Numbered from the stretch's first letter, positions 17,756 to 26,949 are shown. The stretch: DNA of 64,000 nucleotides from Clostridiales bacterium (GCA_017428545.1 JAFRQR010000009.1:28237-92236), one strand, 5' to 3'. A program made the numbers and translations. Notes: a model not told the origin generated them from the letters alone.

Positions 17756-18496
17756 TTATTCTCTCGAATAGATACCTGTTTTTACCTCCCTGGCAAAGGC
17801 TTCCGCATGGGGAAGGCCTTCGGTCGAAAGGGCGATATCTGCGGCTTTCTGGTTATCGTAGGGAACAGAAAGGATCGAAAAGGAGATCGGGGACAGTTCT
17901 TTTTGCCCCACGTCGCCTTCGACCAGAAGTGCATGGGCACGCGGCATCCCGATGCTGTTTCCGATACTTCCGGTATTTATGGCATACCCGTCGTGAAGGG
18001 ATCTGACGTACGGACGGTGGCTGTCGGCACAGATATAACTGTCATACTTTGTTTGTTTCGCTTGAGAATAAAAGCCCTGTTTCAGCCATTCATCTGAATC
18101 GAACCCCTGATAAAGGTTGTCAGAAGGACGCCCGTGCAAGAGCCGGAAGCGGATCCCACTGATCAGGATCTCATCTTCGTAGGGAAGGGACTGAAGCCAC
18201 ATCAGCCGCTTCTCACCCAGCTGCTCGTAAAAAAACCGGTTTTCTTCGGCATACCGGCTGTGCTTATTCTCTCTTTTGAGATAACTGTCGATGATCCACT
18301 CATCCCAATTGCCTTTCAGAAAGTGGTCACAGTTTTCTTTTACCCAGTCACAGGTCTCACAGTTGGAAGGTCCTTTTCCTACGGCATCGCCTAAAAACCA
18401 GATCTCGTCCGGCGCGATCTTTTCGATCGTTTTCGCCATCGCCTCTGTTGCTACCATATTCCCGTGAAGATCTCCCAAGAAAATGATCCTTCCCAT
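17756..18496 (-). CDS. Metallophosphoesterase (YfcE/MJ0936-like)
   Basis: A 246-residue calcineurin-like phosphatase. Motifs in order: GDLHGNM (residues 7-13), GDAVGKGP (about 37-44), GNWDEW (about 65-70), LLHGRP and CADSHRPY. These are the metal-binding Asp, Asn and His blocks of the family, and the pattern fits phosphodiesterases or bis(5'-nucleosyl)tetraphosphatase-like enzymes. GAGGG precedes the ATG; an upstream open stretch of 84 codons has no start signal. A GTGCCTC/GAGGCAC hairpin (18530-18555) sits in the leader. Forms an operon with galK. Substrate unknown. Confidence 0.8.
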   Translation of the reverse strand: MGRIIFLGDLHGNMVATEAMAKTIEKIAPDEIWFLGDAVGKGPSNCETCDWVKENCDHFLKGNWDEWIIDSYLKRENKHSRYAEENRFFYEQLGEKRLMWLQSLPYEDEILISGIRFRLLHGRPSDNLYQGFDSDEWLKQGFYSQAKQTKYDSYICADSHRPYVRSLHDGYAINTGSIGNSIGMPRAHALLVEGDVGQKELSPISFSILSVPYDNQKAADIALSTEGLPHAEAFAREVKTGIYSRE

Positions 18497-18618
18497 GTCT
18501 TTTCCCTCTTTCTTCTGTCCATACGGCAAGTGCCTCCACCCGAAGGCAGAGGCACCTGTCCTTACCTGTTTATGATAATACAAATGATGCCCGAAGGAAA
18601 AGCCCCGGCCGATCGCGC

Positions 18619-19494
18619 TTACACTGTGACGGCATCGTATTTGCTGATAAGAAGAATATCCGCAAGAAAGAGTATGCACGGGATCATGAATAGTAACGGC
18701 AGCGTATTCACTTCGGACTGCAGTTCCATGGAGTGCACAAATGCCCACGATAGAGCGATTGCGATAACGATGGCAACAGCCACCATTACCGGAGTCTTAA
18801 ATGCCTTCTGGATCTTGCCGGAGATGGCGAGGATCGTGAAAACCCCGAGCCAGAGAAGCAGGAATATCGCGAATATATCCAGGACGGACACCCAATTTAA
18901 ATCGAGTGAAAGGTCGCTGTTTGATTCGATTCCACGAAATGTGCGAAACGACATGATATTCAGCGAACTTCCATCCCACTTCAAACCGCCTTCAATGAAT
19001 ACCCACTGAACCTGCGAGCACCAGATGGATATGAAGGAAGTAACTGAAGCTGCGAGGAATTTGGAGACAAACAGGATCGGTTTACTGCACGGAGCGGCAA
19101 GAACAAGCGCGGAATTCGAGCCAAAGAAACTCTTAAACATGTCCGCGATCTGACATACGACCAAAAGGATCAGAACCAGCGTAAAAGCCCATAATACTCC
19201 ACGAACGAGCGGAGGCTCATCCAAAACATATTCCAGGATCCTTATGATCCTTCTCTCCCCTGACGTAATCTTTTCCGGATCGAGAAGCCTGCCGTTTCCA
19301 AGTGATGTATCGATCCCATATTTAATGACGATTTTATCGTATCTGATCCATAGAACCTGAATGATCACAGACGGGATCAGAAGAATGACCGGCAAAATGA
19401 TGCCGAGAAGTCTGTACTTTTTGATATCAAGGATAAATCTCTCCAGTCCCAGACGGGATCCATTTTTTCTGTTATTGATCACCATATCACTCAT
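18619..19494 (-). CDS. ABC-2-like transporter permease
   Basis: 291 residues with six predicted helices, one early (LLGIILPVILLIPSVII) and the rest after residue 95. No conserved enzyme motif. It pairs with the ATPase gene it overlaps by eight bases, and with a YtrA-type regulator, the arrangement of B. subtilis ytrABC-like exporters. GGAGG lies eight bases before the ATG chosen; an upstream start would extend into the ATPase gene. Likely moves a peptide, antibiotic or lipid precursor out of the membrane. Confidence 0.75.
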   Translation of the reverse strand: MSDMVINNRKNGSRLGLERFILDIKKYRLLGIILPVILLIPSVIIQVLWIRYDKIVIKYGIDTSLGNGRLLDPEKITSGERRIIRILEYVLDEPPLVRGVLWAFTLVLILLVVCQIADMFKSFFGSNSALVLAAPCSKPILFVSKFLAASVTSFISIWCSQVQWVFIEGGLKWDGSSLNIMSFRTFRGIESNSDLSLDLNWVSVLDIFAIFLLLWLGVFTILAISGKIQKAFKTPVMVAVAIVIAIALSWAFVHSMELQSEVNTLPLLFMIPCILFLADILLISKYDAVTV

Positions 19495-20209
19495 TTTCTG
19501 ATCCTCCTTCCACAAACCTGAATTCATCTTTGAATATCTCATTGATCGTTTTTCCGTATTTCTCTCTCAGTTCATCCGTTTCACCCTGAAGATGAACGTG
19601 TCCGTTTTTGATCATGATGACCTCGTCCAGGATCAGCTCGACATCCATCACCACATGAGTACTGATCAGAACCGTATTGTCCTCTCCGAATGTCGACAGG
19701 ATCGTCTTTATAATGAATTCTCTCGTTGCCGGGTCCACTGCCGCCAGCGGCTCATCCAGAAGGAAAAGCTTTGCTTTTCTACTCATGAAAAGCACCAGCT
19801 GGACCTGGGCTTTCTGCCCTTTCGACATCGAGGCCATCTTCTGCTCCTTCGTAAAGTGGAGCTTTTCGAGAAGCGCCTCTGCCTTCTTCTCATCAAAGTC
19901 CGAGAATATTCTTTTCATATACGTGACCACTGTACCGATCTTTCGGAATCCTCCGAAAACAAAGTGATCCGGAACATAGCTGATCAGTCCGTTTGTCTTC
20001 GCACCGATTTCTTCTCCGTCGATTCTGACAGAACCGGAATCCTTGGTCAAAAGTCCTGCCATCACACGCATGAGCGTCGTTTTTCCTGCACCGTTTTCAC
20101 CCAGAAGTCCGACGATTTTTCCGGTTCCGAGTGAAAAGGACATGCCGTCGAGGGCCTTTTTCCCTGCAAAGCTTCTTTTCAGATCTTTGATCTCAACTAA
20201 TTCTTTCAT
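19487..20209 (-). CDS. ABC transporter ATP-binding protein
   Basis: 240 residues. Walker A GENGAGKTT (about 37-45), Q-loop around VPDHF, signature SKGQKAQ (about 127), Walker B LFLLDEP (about 147-153) and the switch histidine in ISTHV. The signature Ser-Lys-Gly-Gln replaces LSGGQ, as in many YtrB-like ATPases. GGAGG lies upstream. The start overlaps the stop of the regulator gene (ATGA) and its end overlaps the permease gene, so three genes are translated in step. Confidence 0.92.
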   Translation of the reverse strand: MKELVEIKDLKRSFAGKKALDGMSFSLGTGKIVGLLGENGAGKTTLMRVMAGLLTKDSGSVRIDGEEIGAKTNGLISYVPDHFVFGGFRKIGTVVTYMKRIFSDFDEKKAEALLEKLHFTKEQKMASMSKGQKAQVQLVLFMSRKAKLFLLDEPLAAVDPATREFIIKTILSTFGEDNTVLISTHVVMDVELILDEVIMIKNGHVHLQGETDELREKYGKTINEIFKDEFRFVEGGSENE

Positions 20210-20574
20210 TTCCCCATCGCCTCCGCTTCATCAAGAAGTGCTTTTGCATCTTTCTGCGACAACCCGAGTTCCTGCATTTCCTGCATGAATTCTTTAGCTG
20301 CTTCAAGTGCGTATTCCTTCTTTATCTTTTTCAGCAGTTCCTCGTCAGAAGTCACGATACGGCCACTGGTACGATTGGTCACTGCCAGCCCTGCCGATTC
20401 AAGATTCGACATGGCACGCTGCATGGTGTTCGGATTCACACCTGCTTCTTCTGCCATCTCACGGACAGACGGAAGCTTTTCGCCCTTCGGGTATGTTCCG
20501 TTTAATATGCGGACCACGATCGTGTCATAGATCTGCTGGAAGATCGGCCGATTCTCTTTAAATGCCCACGGCAT
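20206..20574 (-). CDS. GntR family (YtrA subfamily) regulator
   Basis: 122 residues. The N-terminal winged helix (IFQQIYDTIVVRI, then LPSVREMAEEAGVNPNTMQRA at about 35-55) is typical of GntR; the short helical C-terminus marks the YtrA subfamily, which controls ABC exporters. GGAGG lies seven bases before the ATG chosen rather than the GTG two codons earlier. First gene of the operon, with a clear palindrome in its promoter. Confidence 0.92.
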   Translation of the reverse strand: MPWAFKENRPIFQQIYDTIVVRILNGTYPKGEKLPSVREMAEEAGVNPNTMQRAMSNLESAGLAVTNRTSGRIVTSDEELLKKIKKEYALEAAKEFMQEMQELGLSQKDAKALLDEAEAMGK

Positions 20575-20631
20575 ATACACACCTCCCTGCTCTCTTCTTT
20601 ATTTCACGGAAAAGTTTCTTCCCGGATCTAA

Positions 20632-20679
20632 ACTGTACTACTTGACTAATACAGTAATACGTTTGGGAAGGATTGTCAA
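20632..20679 (-). promoter_or_regulatory. YtrA-type operator and promoter
   Basis: ACTGTACTA (20632-20640) and TAATACAGT (20647-20655) are inverted repeats with one mismatch and a 6-base spacer, a form known for YtrA-type operators. On the minus strand TTGACA (20674-20679) lies upstream, and the operator covers where the -10 should be. It also lies in front of the divergent tcdA gene. Confidence 0.65.
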
Positions 20680-20741
20680 CACGTTTTTCTAAAATCTGTA
20701 GTAATATGTATGCAGACTAAAAGAAAAGGACGATCACGAGG

Positions 20742-21476
20742 ATGGATCTGAACCAAGACATCTTTTCCAGAACATACGGGATCTACGGCCCGAAAATGGC
20801 CCGCCTATTTGATGCGCACGTAGCCGTGATCGGCTTAGGCGGTGTAGGCGGCGCACTGGCTCTATCCCTCGCCCGCGCCGGAGTCGGGGAACTGACTCTC
20901 GTGGATGGGGATTTTGTTGTCGAATCCAATCTCAACCGCCAGATGATCGCCTCACGTTCAGTTCTCGGAAAGAAGAAAGCCGAGGTTACGGCGCAGCTGA
21001 TATCCGACATTAACCCCGAAATAAAGACACATGTGGTATCGGAATTCATCAGAAGCGAAAACATGGAAGATATCCTGAAAGGTGTAAATTACGTGGCTGA
21101 CGCCATTGACGATGTACGCTCCAAACTTGACCTGATCGAGTATTGCACAAATCACAAGATCGCGATCATCAGCGCCATGGGCGCAGGAAACAAGCTTAAT
21201 CCCTGTGGCTTCCGTGTAACGGATATTTCGCATACGAAAAATGACCCCCTGTCCCGTGTAGTCCGCCAGAGCTTAAGAAAGCGGGGCATAACACATCTGA
21301 AGGTCGTCTACTCGGAAGAATCCCCGATAAGTGCTTTTGCCAAAGAATCATCGGAAGAAGTAGGTCCTGCCTCTTCTGACTATACCAAGAGAAATCCTCC
21401 GGCTAGTTCGCCGTTTGTGCCTTCTGCGGCCGGACTTCTTATGGGAAGCGAGATAGTAAAAGACCTGCTTTCTTAA
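20742..21476 (+). CDS. tcdA: tRNA threonylcarbamoyladenosine dehydratase (TcdA/CsdL)
   Basis: A 244-residue E1-like ThiF-fold enzyme that dehydrates t6A37 in tRNA to cyclic ct6A with ATP. The start RTYGIYGPKMARLF is like TcdA, the nucleotide loop is GLGGVGGALA (about 30-39), and DDVRSKLDLIEYC and ISAMGAGNKL (about 142-151) are TcdA blocks. It is shorter than the 268 residues of E. coli TcdA. Transcribed alone, ending in a strong hairpin that overlaps its stop codon. Confidence 0.92.
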   Translation: MDLNQDIFSRTYGIYGPKMARLFDAHVAVIGLGGVGGALALSLARAGVGELTLVDGDFVVESNLNRQMIASRSVLGKKKAEVTAQLISDINPEIKTHVVSEFIRSENMEDILKGVNYVADAIDDVRSKLDLIEYCTNHKIAIISAMGAGNKLNPCGFRVTDISHTKNDPLSRVVRQSLRKRGITHLKVVYSEESPISAFAKESSEEVGPASSDYTKRNPPASSPFVPSAAGLLMGSEIVKDLLS

Positions 21477-21488
21477 AGCAGGTCTTTT
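21458..21488. terminator. Bidirectional terminator between tcdA and the dehydratase gene
   Basis: AAAAGACCTGC (21458-21468) pairs with GCAGGTCTTTT (21478-21488). The tcdA stop TAA (21474-21476) sits in the loop. The A and T runs let it work for both convergent genes. Confidence 0.88.
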
Positions 21489-21516
21489 GGTTTACGCTAA
21501 TTTGTTTTTCGGGGAC

Positions 21517-23415
21517 TCACTTCGTGCCCGGTCTATAGGTCGGAACGATCTCCTGCACGTACTTTTTGATATTCTCGTCGTCTTCCTGGCTGTCCTGGTC
21601 GAGTTCTTCGATCTTCTTTCTGAGCCACTCGTCGTCCATTTCGATCGGTTTTCCGATGAAAATGAGCTTGTTGTCTGTCGTCTGCATGCCTTCTTCGTCC
21701 ATGAGTTTCTCTTCGTAGAGCTTCTCACCCGGACGAAGGCCTGTGTAAACGATCGGAATATCAACATCCGGAGTCAGACCGGAAAGTTTGATGAGGTTTC
21801 TGGCCATGTCGTCGATCTTGACCGGATCACCCATATCGAGAACGAAGATCTCTCCGCCCTTGGCGTACTGGGAAGCCTGAAGAACCAGAGATACCGCCTC
21901 CGGGATCGTCATGAAGTAACGGATGATGTCCTTGTGTGTAACCGTGACAGGACCGCCCTCTTCGATCTGCTTTCTGAAAAGCGGAACGACGGAACCGTTG
22001 GAACCGAGAACGTTACCGAAACGTACGGCAACGAAGTTCGTATCCGGCGTACTTCTGTTCATCATCTGGATGACCATCTCACAGATACGCTTGGATGCGC
22101 CCATGAGGTTTGTCGGGTTAACGGCCTTGTCCGTGGAGATCAGGACGAAGGTCTCAACTCCTGCATGAGCAGCGGCAACGGCAGTCTTATAAGTACCCAT
22201 AACGTTGTTCTTGATCGCTTCGTTCGGGCTGTCTTCCATGAGCGGTACGTGCTTATGGGCTGCCGCATGGAACACGATATTCGGCTTATATTTCTGCATA
22301 ACGCTCTCGATACGGTGCGTATTTCTTACGGAACCGATCAGAGTAACGAGATTGAGCTTCTCGTGGTACTTACGGACGAGTTCCTGCTGGATGTCATAAG
22401 CACCGTTTTCGTAGATATCGAAAATGATCAGCTGCTTCGGCTGATGTGCCGCGATCTGACGGCAAAGCTCGGAACCGATGGATCCGCCGCCGCCGGTGAC
22501 GAGGATGGTCTTGCCTTTGAGCATGGCGAATACTTCGTCATTGTTGATCTGGATCGGATCTCTTCCGAGAAGGTCGATCAGTTCAACATCTTTAAGACGG
22601 TTAACGCTGACTTCACCATTGGCCAGCTGATATACACCCGGGAGCACGCGTACTTTTGCACCGGTCTCCTTACAGATGTCCAGGATCTCTTTTCTGTCTT
22701 TCGGGGAAGCCGTCGGCATCGCGAAGATAATGGAGCCGACATTATACTCGGCAGCTTTTTCGACGATCACGTCACGTCCGCCGACGATCGGAACGCCATA
22801 AAGCTCACGGCCGATCTTACCCGGATTATCGTCGATGATGCATACGGGTCTTTGGTTCTGGTGGGAATCGTTCTTCAGTTCACGAAGAAGAACACCGCCG
22901 GCAGAACCGCCGCCGATGATCATGACGTTCTCTGCGTTACCTGCACGGTATTCCGCACTCTTGCTGAACTGGTTTCTGATGTAACGAAGGAGTCTGTAAG
23001 AGAAACGTACGAACACATGAAGAACGAACGCGAAGAAGATACCGAAGAAATAGAAAGATCTCGGCATGTCGATCTTCATGATGTACTTGGCAAGGACATT
23101 GCAAATGGCAATGACGCAGTACGCCTCTACCATAGTAAAGGTCTCATCGATACTTACATATGACCAGATACTGTGATACAGCTTGAAGATCAAAAAAACG
23201 GCGATCGTGATGACGCACCAGATCGGGATAATGCGCAGATATGTCTGGAAATACTCTTTCGGAATGCTCTGGAAACGCATATCGAAACGGAGCCACAATG
23301 CAGCAAAATACGAAAAAATAACTACCAGAATATCGGCAATGATAACGACCATGGAGTGGGTGACCCACTGAAGATCAACTGATTTCTTTACTTTGTCTGT
23401 CTTATTCTTTTCCAT
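21517..23415 (-). CDS. Membrane NDP-sugar 4,6-dehydratase (PglF/CapD/FlaA1-like)
   Basis: 632 residues. Four membrane helices (residues about 20-150) precede a CoA-binding-like Rossmann domain (MIIGGGSAGG, about 170) and the catalytic SDR domain starting ILVTGGGGSIGSE (about 300). Catalytic pattern is LISTDKAVNPTNLMGASKR, with Met where classical SDRs have Tyr, as in UDP-GlcNAc 4,6-dehydratases PglF and WbpM. The product is a 4-keto-6-deoxy sugar for glycan, capsule or flagellin glycosylation. GAGGT precedes the ATG. Driven alone from a near-consensus promoter; no glycan cluster is adjacent. Confidence 0.9.
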   Translation of the reverse strand: MEKNKTDKVKKSVDLQWVTHSMVVIIADILVVIFSYFAALWLRFDMRFQSIPKEYFQTYLRIIPIWCVITIAVFLIFKLYHSIWSYVSIDETFTMVEAYCVIAICNVLAKYIMKIDMPRSFYFFGIFFAFVLHVFVRFSYRLLRYIRNQFSKSAEYRAGNAENVMIIGGGSAGGVLLRELKNDSHQNQRPVCIIDDNPGKIGRELYGVPIVGGRDVIVEKAAEYNVGSIIFAMPTASPKDRKEILDICKETGAKVRVLPGVYQLANGEVSVNRLKDVELIDLLGRDPIQINNDEVFAMLKGKTILVTGGGGSIGSELCRQIAAHQPKQLIIFDIYENGAYDIQQELVRKYHEKLNLVTLIGSVRNTHRIESVMQKYKPNIVFHAAAHKHVPLMEDSPNEAIKNNVMGTYKTAVAAAHAGVETFVLISTDKAVNPTNLMGASKRICEMVIQMMNRSTPDTNFVAVRFGNVLGSNGSVVPLFRKQIEEGGPVTVTHKDIIRYFMTIPEAVSLVLQASQYAKGGEIFVLDMGDPVKIDDMARNLIKLSGLTPDVDIPIVYTGLRPGEKLYEEKLMDEEGMQTTDNKLIFIGKPIEMDDEWLRKKIEELDQDSQEDDENIKKYVQEIVPTYRPGTK

Positions 23416-23491
23416 TTGTACCTCGAATAGTCCAAACTCGCCCTTATATCATATTAAAAAGATAATACCATAAAACGGGCACGCTTTCGAG

Positions 23492-23520
23492 ATATTAATA
23501 CACAATCTGCCTTGTGTCAA
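23492..23520 (-). promoter_or_regulatory. Promoter of the PglF-like gene
   Basis: On the minus strand TTGACA (23515-23520), 17 bp, TAATAT (23492-23497). The leader to the ATG is about 70 bases. Confidence 0.8.
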
Positions 23521-23558
23521 CACTTACCCAAAAAGTCAAATAGTAAAAGAGGAGGGGG

Positions 23559-23589
23559 GTGGAAGCGGATCTTTCCGATCCGCTTCCAC
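23559..23589 (-). terminator. Hairpin terminator after the SDR epimerase gene
   Basis: GTGGAAGCGGATC (23559-23571) and GATCCGCTTCCAC (23577-23589) form a perfect 13-bp stem with a 5-base loop. Read on the minus strand it is followed by a C-rich and then T-rich run (CCCCCTCCTCTTTTAC), an imperfect but plausible terminator. Confidence 0.6.
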
Positions 23590-23763
23590 GATATGAAATT
23601 AGAAGATAGAACGGGGTGGTGTCCCCTACAGGAAGGCCGGCAGTGCGGGTGGTTAGCTTGGGTTATGGGTCCGTGCCTCCCTGACAATTCTTATTCTCGC
23701 ATGCCCCTGTGACTTCCAAATGACAGGAAAGTGAGAGATGTGTAATTTACGGAAAATCCCGGA
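23590..23763. other. Gene-free stretch, possibly structured RNA
   Basis: No gene is seen. The stretch is GC-rich with short pairing segments such as GGGG-TGGTGT-CCCC (near 23614-23627). Between the SDR stop and the hairpin it would be part of the SDR transcript's 3' end. I could not match it to 6S, SRP, tmRNA, RNase P or any riboswitch. Confidence 0.3.
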
Positions 23764-24774
23764 TCAGAATCCCTTTTTTGCGTTTTCGAGGGTGCAGATA
23801 ACGCGGTCGCACCACTCATCGAAGTCCTTGTCTTCGTTCTGATATTCCGGGTGCGAAAGCACATTCTGCACGGTCATGCGGATGCCCTCTTTTGCGGAAA
23901 CTTCCGCACGAAAGTCCGGGACAAGTGCTTTTACCTTGGAATTATCGAAGACGACGGAATTGGATTTATCGCCGATGAGGCTTCCGAGGAAATCATAAGA
24001 ACTCATGTCAACGAGCGTCTGCGAAGATACATAGTAGGGCTTGAGTTCGACACACAGAGCCTCTGCGATCGCGCCATAGATCTCGTTCCAGCTCACACTC
24101 TCGTCGGTCGTGATCTGGAAAGCTTCGCCGATCGCCTTCGGATTGCCGATAAGGCCGACGTATGCCTTTGCAAAATCACTGTTATGGGTAATGGTCCAAA
24201 GAGACGTGCCGTCACCGTGGATGATGACCTGCTTTCCTTCTTTGATGCGTTTTACGACCTGCCAGCTGCCGCCATTACCGTGCACGCCCAGCGGGACGCT
24301 TCGTTCGTCATATGTGTGGCTCGGACGGAGGATCGTGACCGGGAACCCTTCGTTTCTATAGAGATCCATAAGAAGCTTTTCACAGGCGATCTTATTTCTG
24401 GAATACTCCCAGTACGGGTTTTCCAGCGGCGTCTCTTCCGTGATCACATAGCCCTTCGGCGGCTTCTGATAAGCCGAGGCCGAGCTGATATAGATGAACT
24501 GCCTGGTCTTATCTTTGAAAAGTCGGAAATCGCGCTGTAGCTGCTCCGGAACGAATCCGATAAACTCGCCGACGCAGTCGAAGGTCATGCCTTCAAGTTT
24601 CTTCGCGGTCTCTTCTTCGTTACTGATGTCCGCGATGATGGTCTTCACTCCGGAAGGAATCTCATCATTTCTGGTTCCTCTGTTAAGAAGGTAAAGGTCA
24701 TGGCCCTGCTTTGCGAGAAGTCTCGTGATCGCCATGCTGATCGTGCCGGTTCCGCCGATAAATAAAATCTTCAT
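23764..24774 (-). CDS. NAD-dependent epimerase/dehydratase (extended SDR)
   Basis: 336 residues. The dinucleotide loop is GGTGTIS (residues 8-14), the active-site stretch YISSASAY (about 97-104), and YSRNK (about 128-132) carries the catalytic Tyr and Lys. HNSDFAKAY and the substrate-domain block LRPSHTYDERSVP are usual in this family of sugar or isoflavone-reductase-like epimerases. GAGGG precedes the ATG. It has its own strong promoter and ends in a hairpin. The substrate is probably a nucleotide sugar; not determined. Confidence 0.85.
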   Translation of the reverse strand: MKILFIGGTGTISMAITRLLAKQGHDLYLLNRGTRNDEIPSGVKTIIADISNEEETAKKLEGMTFDCVGEFIGFVPEQLQRDFRLFKDKTRQFIYISSASAYQKPPKGYVITEETPLENPYWEYSRNKIACEKLLMDLYRNEGFPVTILRPSHTYDERSVPLGVHGNGGSWQVVKRIKEGKQVIIHGDGTSLWTITHNSDFAKAYVGLIGNPKAIGEAFQITTDESVSWNEIYGAIAEALCVELKPYYVSSQTLVDMSSYDFLGSLIGDKSNSVVFDNSKVKALVPDFRAEVSAKEGIRMTVQNVLSHPEYQNEDKDFDEWCDRVICTLENAKKGF

Positions 24775-24828
24775 AGTAAATCCCTCGTATGCGTCTTTTT
24801 CATGCTTTCAGATCTGAAATACGACTTC

Positions 24829-24857
24829 AAAGTAGCATGCCGGAAAAGTGAAATCAA
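24829..24857 (-). promoter_or_regulatory. Promoter of the SDR epimerase gene
   Basis: On the minus strand TTGATT (24852-24857), 17 bp, TACTTT (24829-24834), with TGC in front of the -10 (extended -10). Confidence 0.65.
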
Positions 24858-24934
24858 TTGCTTCGGAACACATAGAGAGATTTACAGTATTTTTCAATTA
24901 AATCGTTATATTTTTGTCCGGGAAAGATAGTGCA

Positions 24935-25921
24935 TCAGCTCTTGTTTTTGTGGATCCCGCGAAGGGCCGTGCTTAAGCCGCCATAAAGAAGACCGGCGAT
25001 CACCCAGACGATCCAGGAGATGTTCCAGCTTTCGGTAAGAAAACTCCAGCCGAGGTAGATGGCCGTTACTACCATCCAATACAAAGGAGTGATGGTCTGA
25101 AGGAGCGTGTTGCTCTTTTCTTCTTTGCTGTAGTCGCCTTCCTGAAGAAGCTTGGAAAAGCCGTCAGAGGTAATGCCCGCACGGACGATCATAAATGCGG
25201 CGATCGCGACACAGCCCAAAAGAATGCATGTCAGGCTCATCAGGAGCGGTTCATTCTTCTCATCGATCGCGGCACCGATGAAGATGGCGATCACACCAAC
25301 AAATACCAGGACAGATCCTGCTGTGATCGATCGGATAAAGCGGCTCTTGAACTTTTCAGCCTTGGACCTTACCATGCCGTCAACACCGTATTCCGTATCA
25401 AAGATCTCTTTTTCGAGCCATTCCCATTTGCTGAATGCCATAGCGGACGGAATAAAATAGATCAGTGAGATAGCGACCATTGCAAGAAGGATGATGACAC
25501 CGATCACGCCTGTCGGATCCTCTTCGAGCGGGAGCGTTCCTGCTTTCTGGAGAGCCATAAGAAGGAGTAGCGGGATCGGGCTGAGGATAACAATCAGGCA
25601 GCCCGTTGCGATCTTTTGTGCGAAACCGTGATTCTCATTCAAGAAACTGTTGGCCTCTTCCATCGACACACGGCGGAGTTCTTTTCCCGAATCTTCGGAA
25701 GCCTCCTCAGCTAGACGGTTCTCCACTTCATCTTTGAGAAGGTAATCTGTGCTTACGCCGAACAGCCTGCTCATTTCAAGAATGCGCTGAAGGTCGGGAA
25801 CAGACTGGGCGCTTTCCCATTTACTGACCGATTGTCTGGACACACCGAGTTTATCGGCAAGTTCCTCCTGCGACCAGCCGTTCTTTTTTCTTTCTTCCAT
25901 TATCTTTTCTGCCAGGATCAT
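24935..25921 (-). CDS. XRE-family regulator with membrane domain
   Basis: 328 residues. The N-terminal Cro/C1-type helix-turn-helix is at about 2-56 ([21 protein letters not shown]). An acidic linker leads to four or five predicted membrane helices (about 105-320). Membrane-anchored XRE regulators like this are common in Clostridia and probably sense envelope state. GAGG precedes the ATG; an upstream frame of 45 codons has no start signal. An extended -10, TGCTATAGT, lies at 26003-26011 on the minus strand. Target unknown. Confidence 0.8.
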   Translation of the reverse strand: MILAEKIMEERKKNGWSQEELADKLGVSRQSVSKWESAQSVPDLQRILEMSRLFGVSTDYLLKDEVENRLAEEASEDSGKELRRVSMEEANSFLNENHGFAQKIATGCLIVILSPIPLLLLMALQKAGTLPLEEDPTGVIGVIILLAMVAISLIYFIPSAMAFSKWEWLEKEIFDTEYGVDGMVRSKAEKFKSRFIRSITAGSVLVFVGVIAIFIGAAIDEKNEPLLMSLTCILLGCVAIAAFMIVRAGITSDGFSKLLQEGDYSKEEKSNTLLQTITPLYWMVVTAIYLGWSFLTESWNISWIVWVIAGLLYGGLSTALRGIHKNKS

Positions 25922-26141
25922 TTTTCTAACCTCACTTAGTTTATTATACCAATTCTTCGGCTTTTCTTTTTCAAGACCTAAGTGCACTTGCTTGATGATC
26001 TGACTATAGCAAACTCTGCGATTGCCCGCCATCAAGTCGGCTTGGAAATGTGTCAACTGACAGTTGCACCCGCCTGATTTGAATGTTTACAGGTGCTTTT
26101 CGGGAGGAATGAAGCATGCGATATGCCTTTTATTGTTCAGG

Positions 26142-26315
26142 GTCAGAAGACCGGACAGATTTTTCTGAAAATATGACCATCTGTCTGACAAATGGATGAA
26201 TAGTCAGAAGACCGGACAGATTTTTCTGAAAATGTGACCATCTGTCTGACAAAAGGATGAATAGTCAGAAGACCGGACAGATTTTTCTGAAAATATGACC
26301 ATCTGTCTGACAAAA
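26142..26315. repeat. Three tandem 61-bp repeats with internal inverted repeats
   Basis: GTCAGAAGACCGGACAGA starts at 26142, 26203 and 26264, giving a 61-bp period with the third copy cut short near 26315. Copies differ at two or three bases. Within each unit GTCA and GACAGAT pair with ATCTGTC and TGAC, leaving an 8-base bulge, and the loop contains TTTTTCTGAAAA. The array lies directly behind the tetR stop and in front of the XRE gene. No coding potential. Confidence 0.9.
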
Positions 26316-26334
26316 GAGATCTTGCAGCCAGATT

Positions 26335-26877
26335 TCAGCGGATCGCGCCTTCGATAAATCTGTCGAACATCTCACTTAGATGGTCGACTTTTTGATCTAC
26401 ATCATCTTCCATGTCATCCCAGATGTACTCCAGGAAAAATCCGATAAATGCATATGTGTAAAAGCGGGCGATCTCGCGGATCTTCTTTTCCGAAACGTCG
26501 CGTCCGTCTGCTTTTTTCCTTACATAACTGATGAAGACTTTGTCCGTGATCTCGAAGATATAGTGCTCGAGCTGTTCACGGGAAAGAGAGTCCACGATGT
26601 GGTGGATGAGCCTGGGGTTGTCGTGGCACATGCGGAAAAAGTACTTGATGCGCTTCTGCCAGCCGGCATAATCATCTTCATCCTTCCGGATGTCACGAAG
26701 CTTCATACCGAACCATTCATTCAGCAGTGCATATTTATCGCAGTAGTGATAATAAAACGTATTCGGACTGATGCCGGATCTTTTGACGAGCGCAGATACG
26801 GTGATCTTATCGAATGCCATTTCCTCGAGCATCTCTTCAAAAGCGCCCATGATCGCGCCTTTGGTCAATAGTGCCAT
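26335..26877 (-). CDS. TetR/AcrR family regulator
   Basis: 180 residues. N-terminal helix-turn-helix at about 10-55 (FDKITVSALVKRSGISPNTFYYHY), followed by a helical ligand domain ending FFLEYIWDDMED. The pattern NTFYYHYCDKYALLNEW matches the DhaS/TetR_C group. GGAGG precedes the ATG chosen. Divergent from fabF with a palindrome between them, so it probably controls itself and fabF. Extended -10 TGG-TATCAT is at 26910-26918 on the minus strand. Confidence 0.85.
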   Translation of the reverse strand: MALLTKGAIMGAFEEMLEEMAFDKITVSALVKRSGISPNTFYYHYCDKYALLNEWFGMKLRDIRKDEDDYAGWQKRIKYFFRMCHDNPRLIHHIVDSLSREQLEHYIFEITDKVFISYVRKKADGRDVSEKKIREIARFYTYAFIGFFLEYIWDDMEDDVDQKVDHLSEMFDRFIEGAIR

Positions 26878-26949
26878 CTTTCTTCCTCCACTTAGTTTCC
26901 CTGACAAGTATGATACCACAATTTCTCTTTGATATATGCTTCTCTGCCT

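Noticed and set aside
20742..21476. ThiF or MoeB enzyme of cofactor synthesis
   Set aside because: The start pattern and length fit TcdA, and no thiS, thiG or moaD gene is near.
21487..23163. 558-codon open frame on the plus strand
   Set aside because: It lies wholly inside the PglF-like dehydratase gene on the other strand, has no family motif or ribosome site and is an antisense shadow of a GC-rich gene.
23590..23763. 6S, SRP or riboswitch RNA
   Set aside because: I could not place any conserved core of these RNAs, so no family name is given.
26142..26315. CRISPR array
   Set aside because: The whole 61-bp unit repeats with no unique spacers, only three copies exist, and no cas genes are near.
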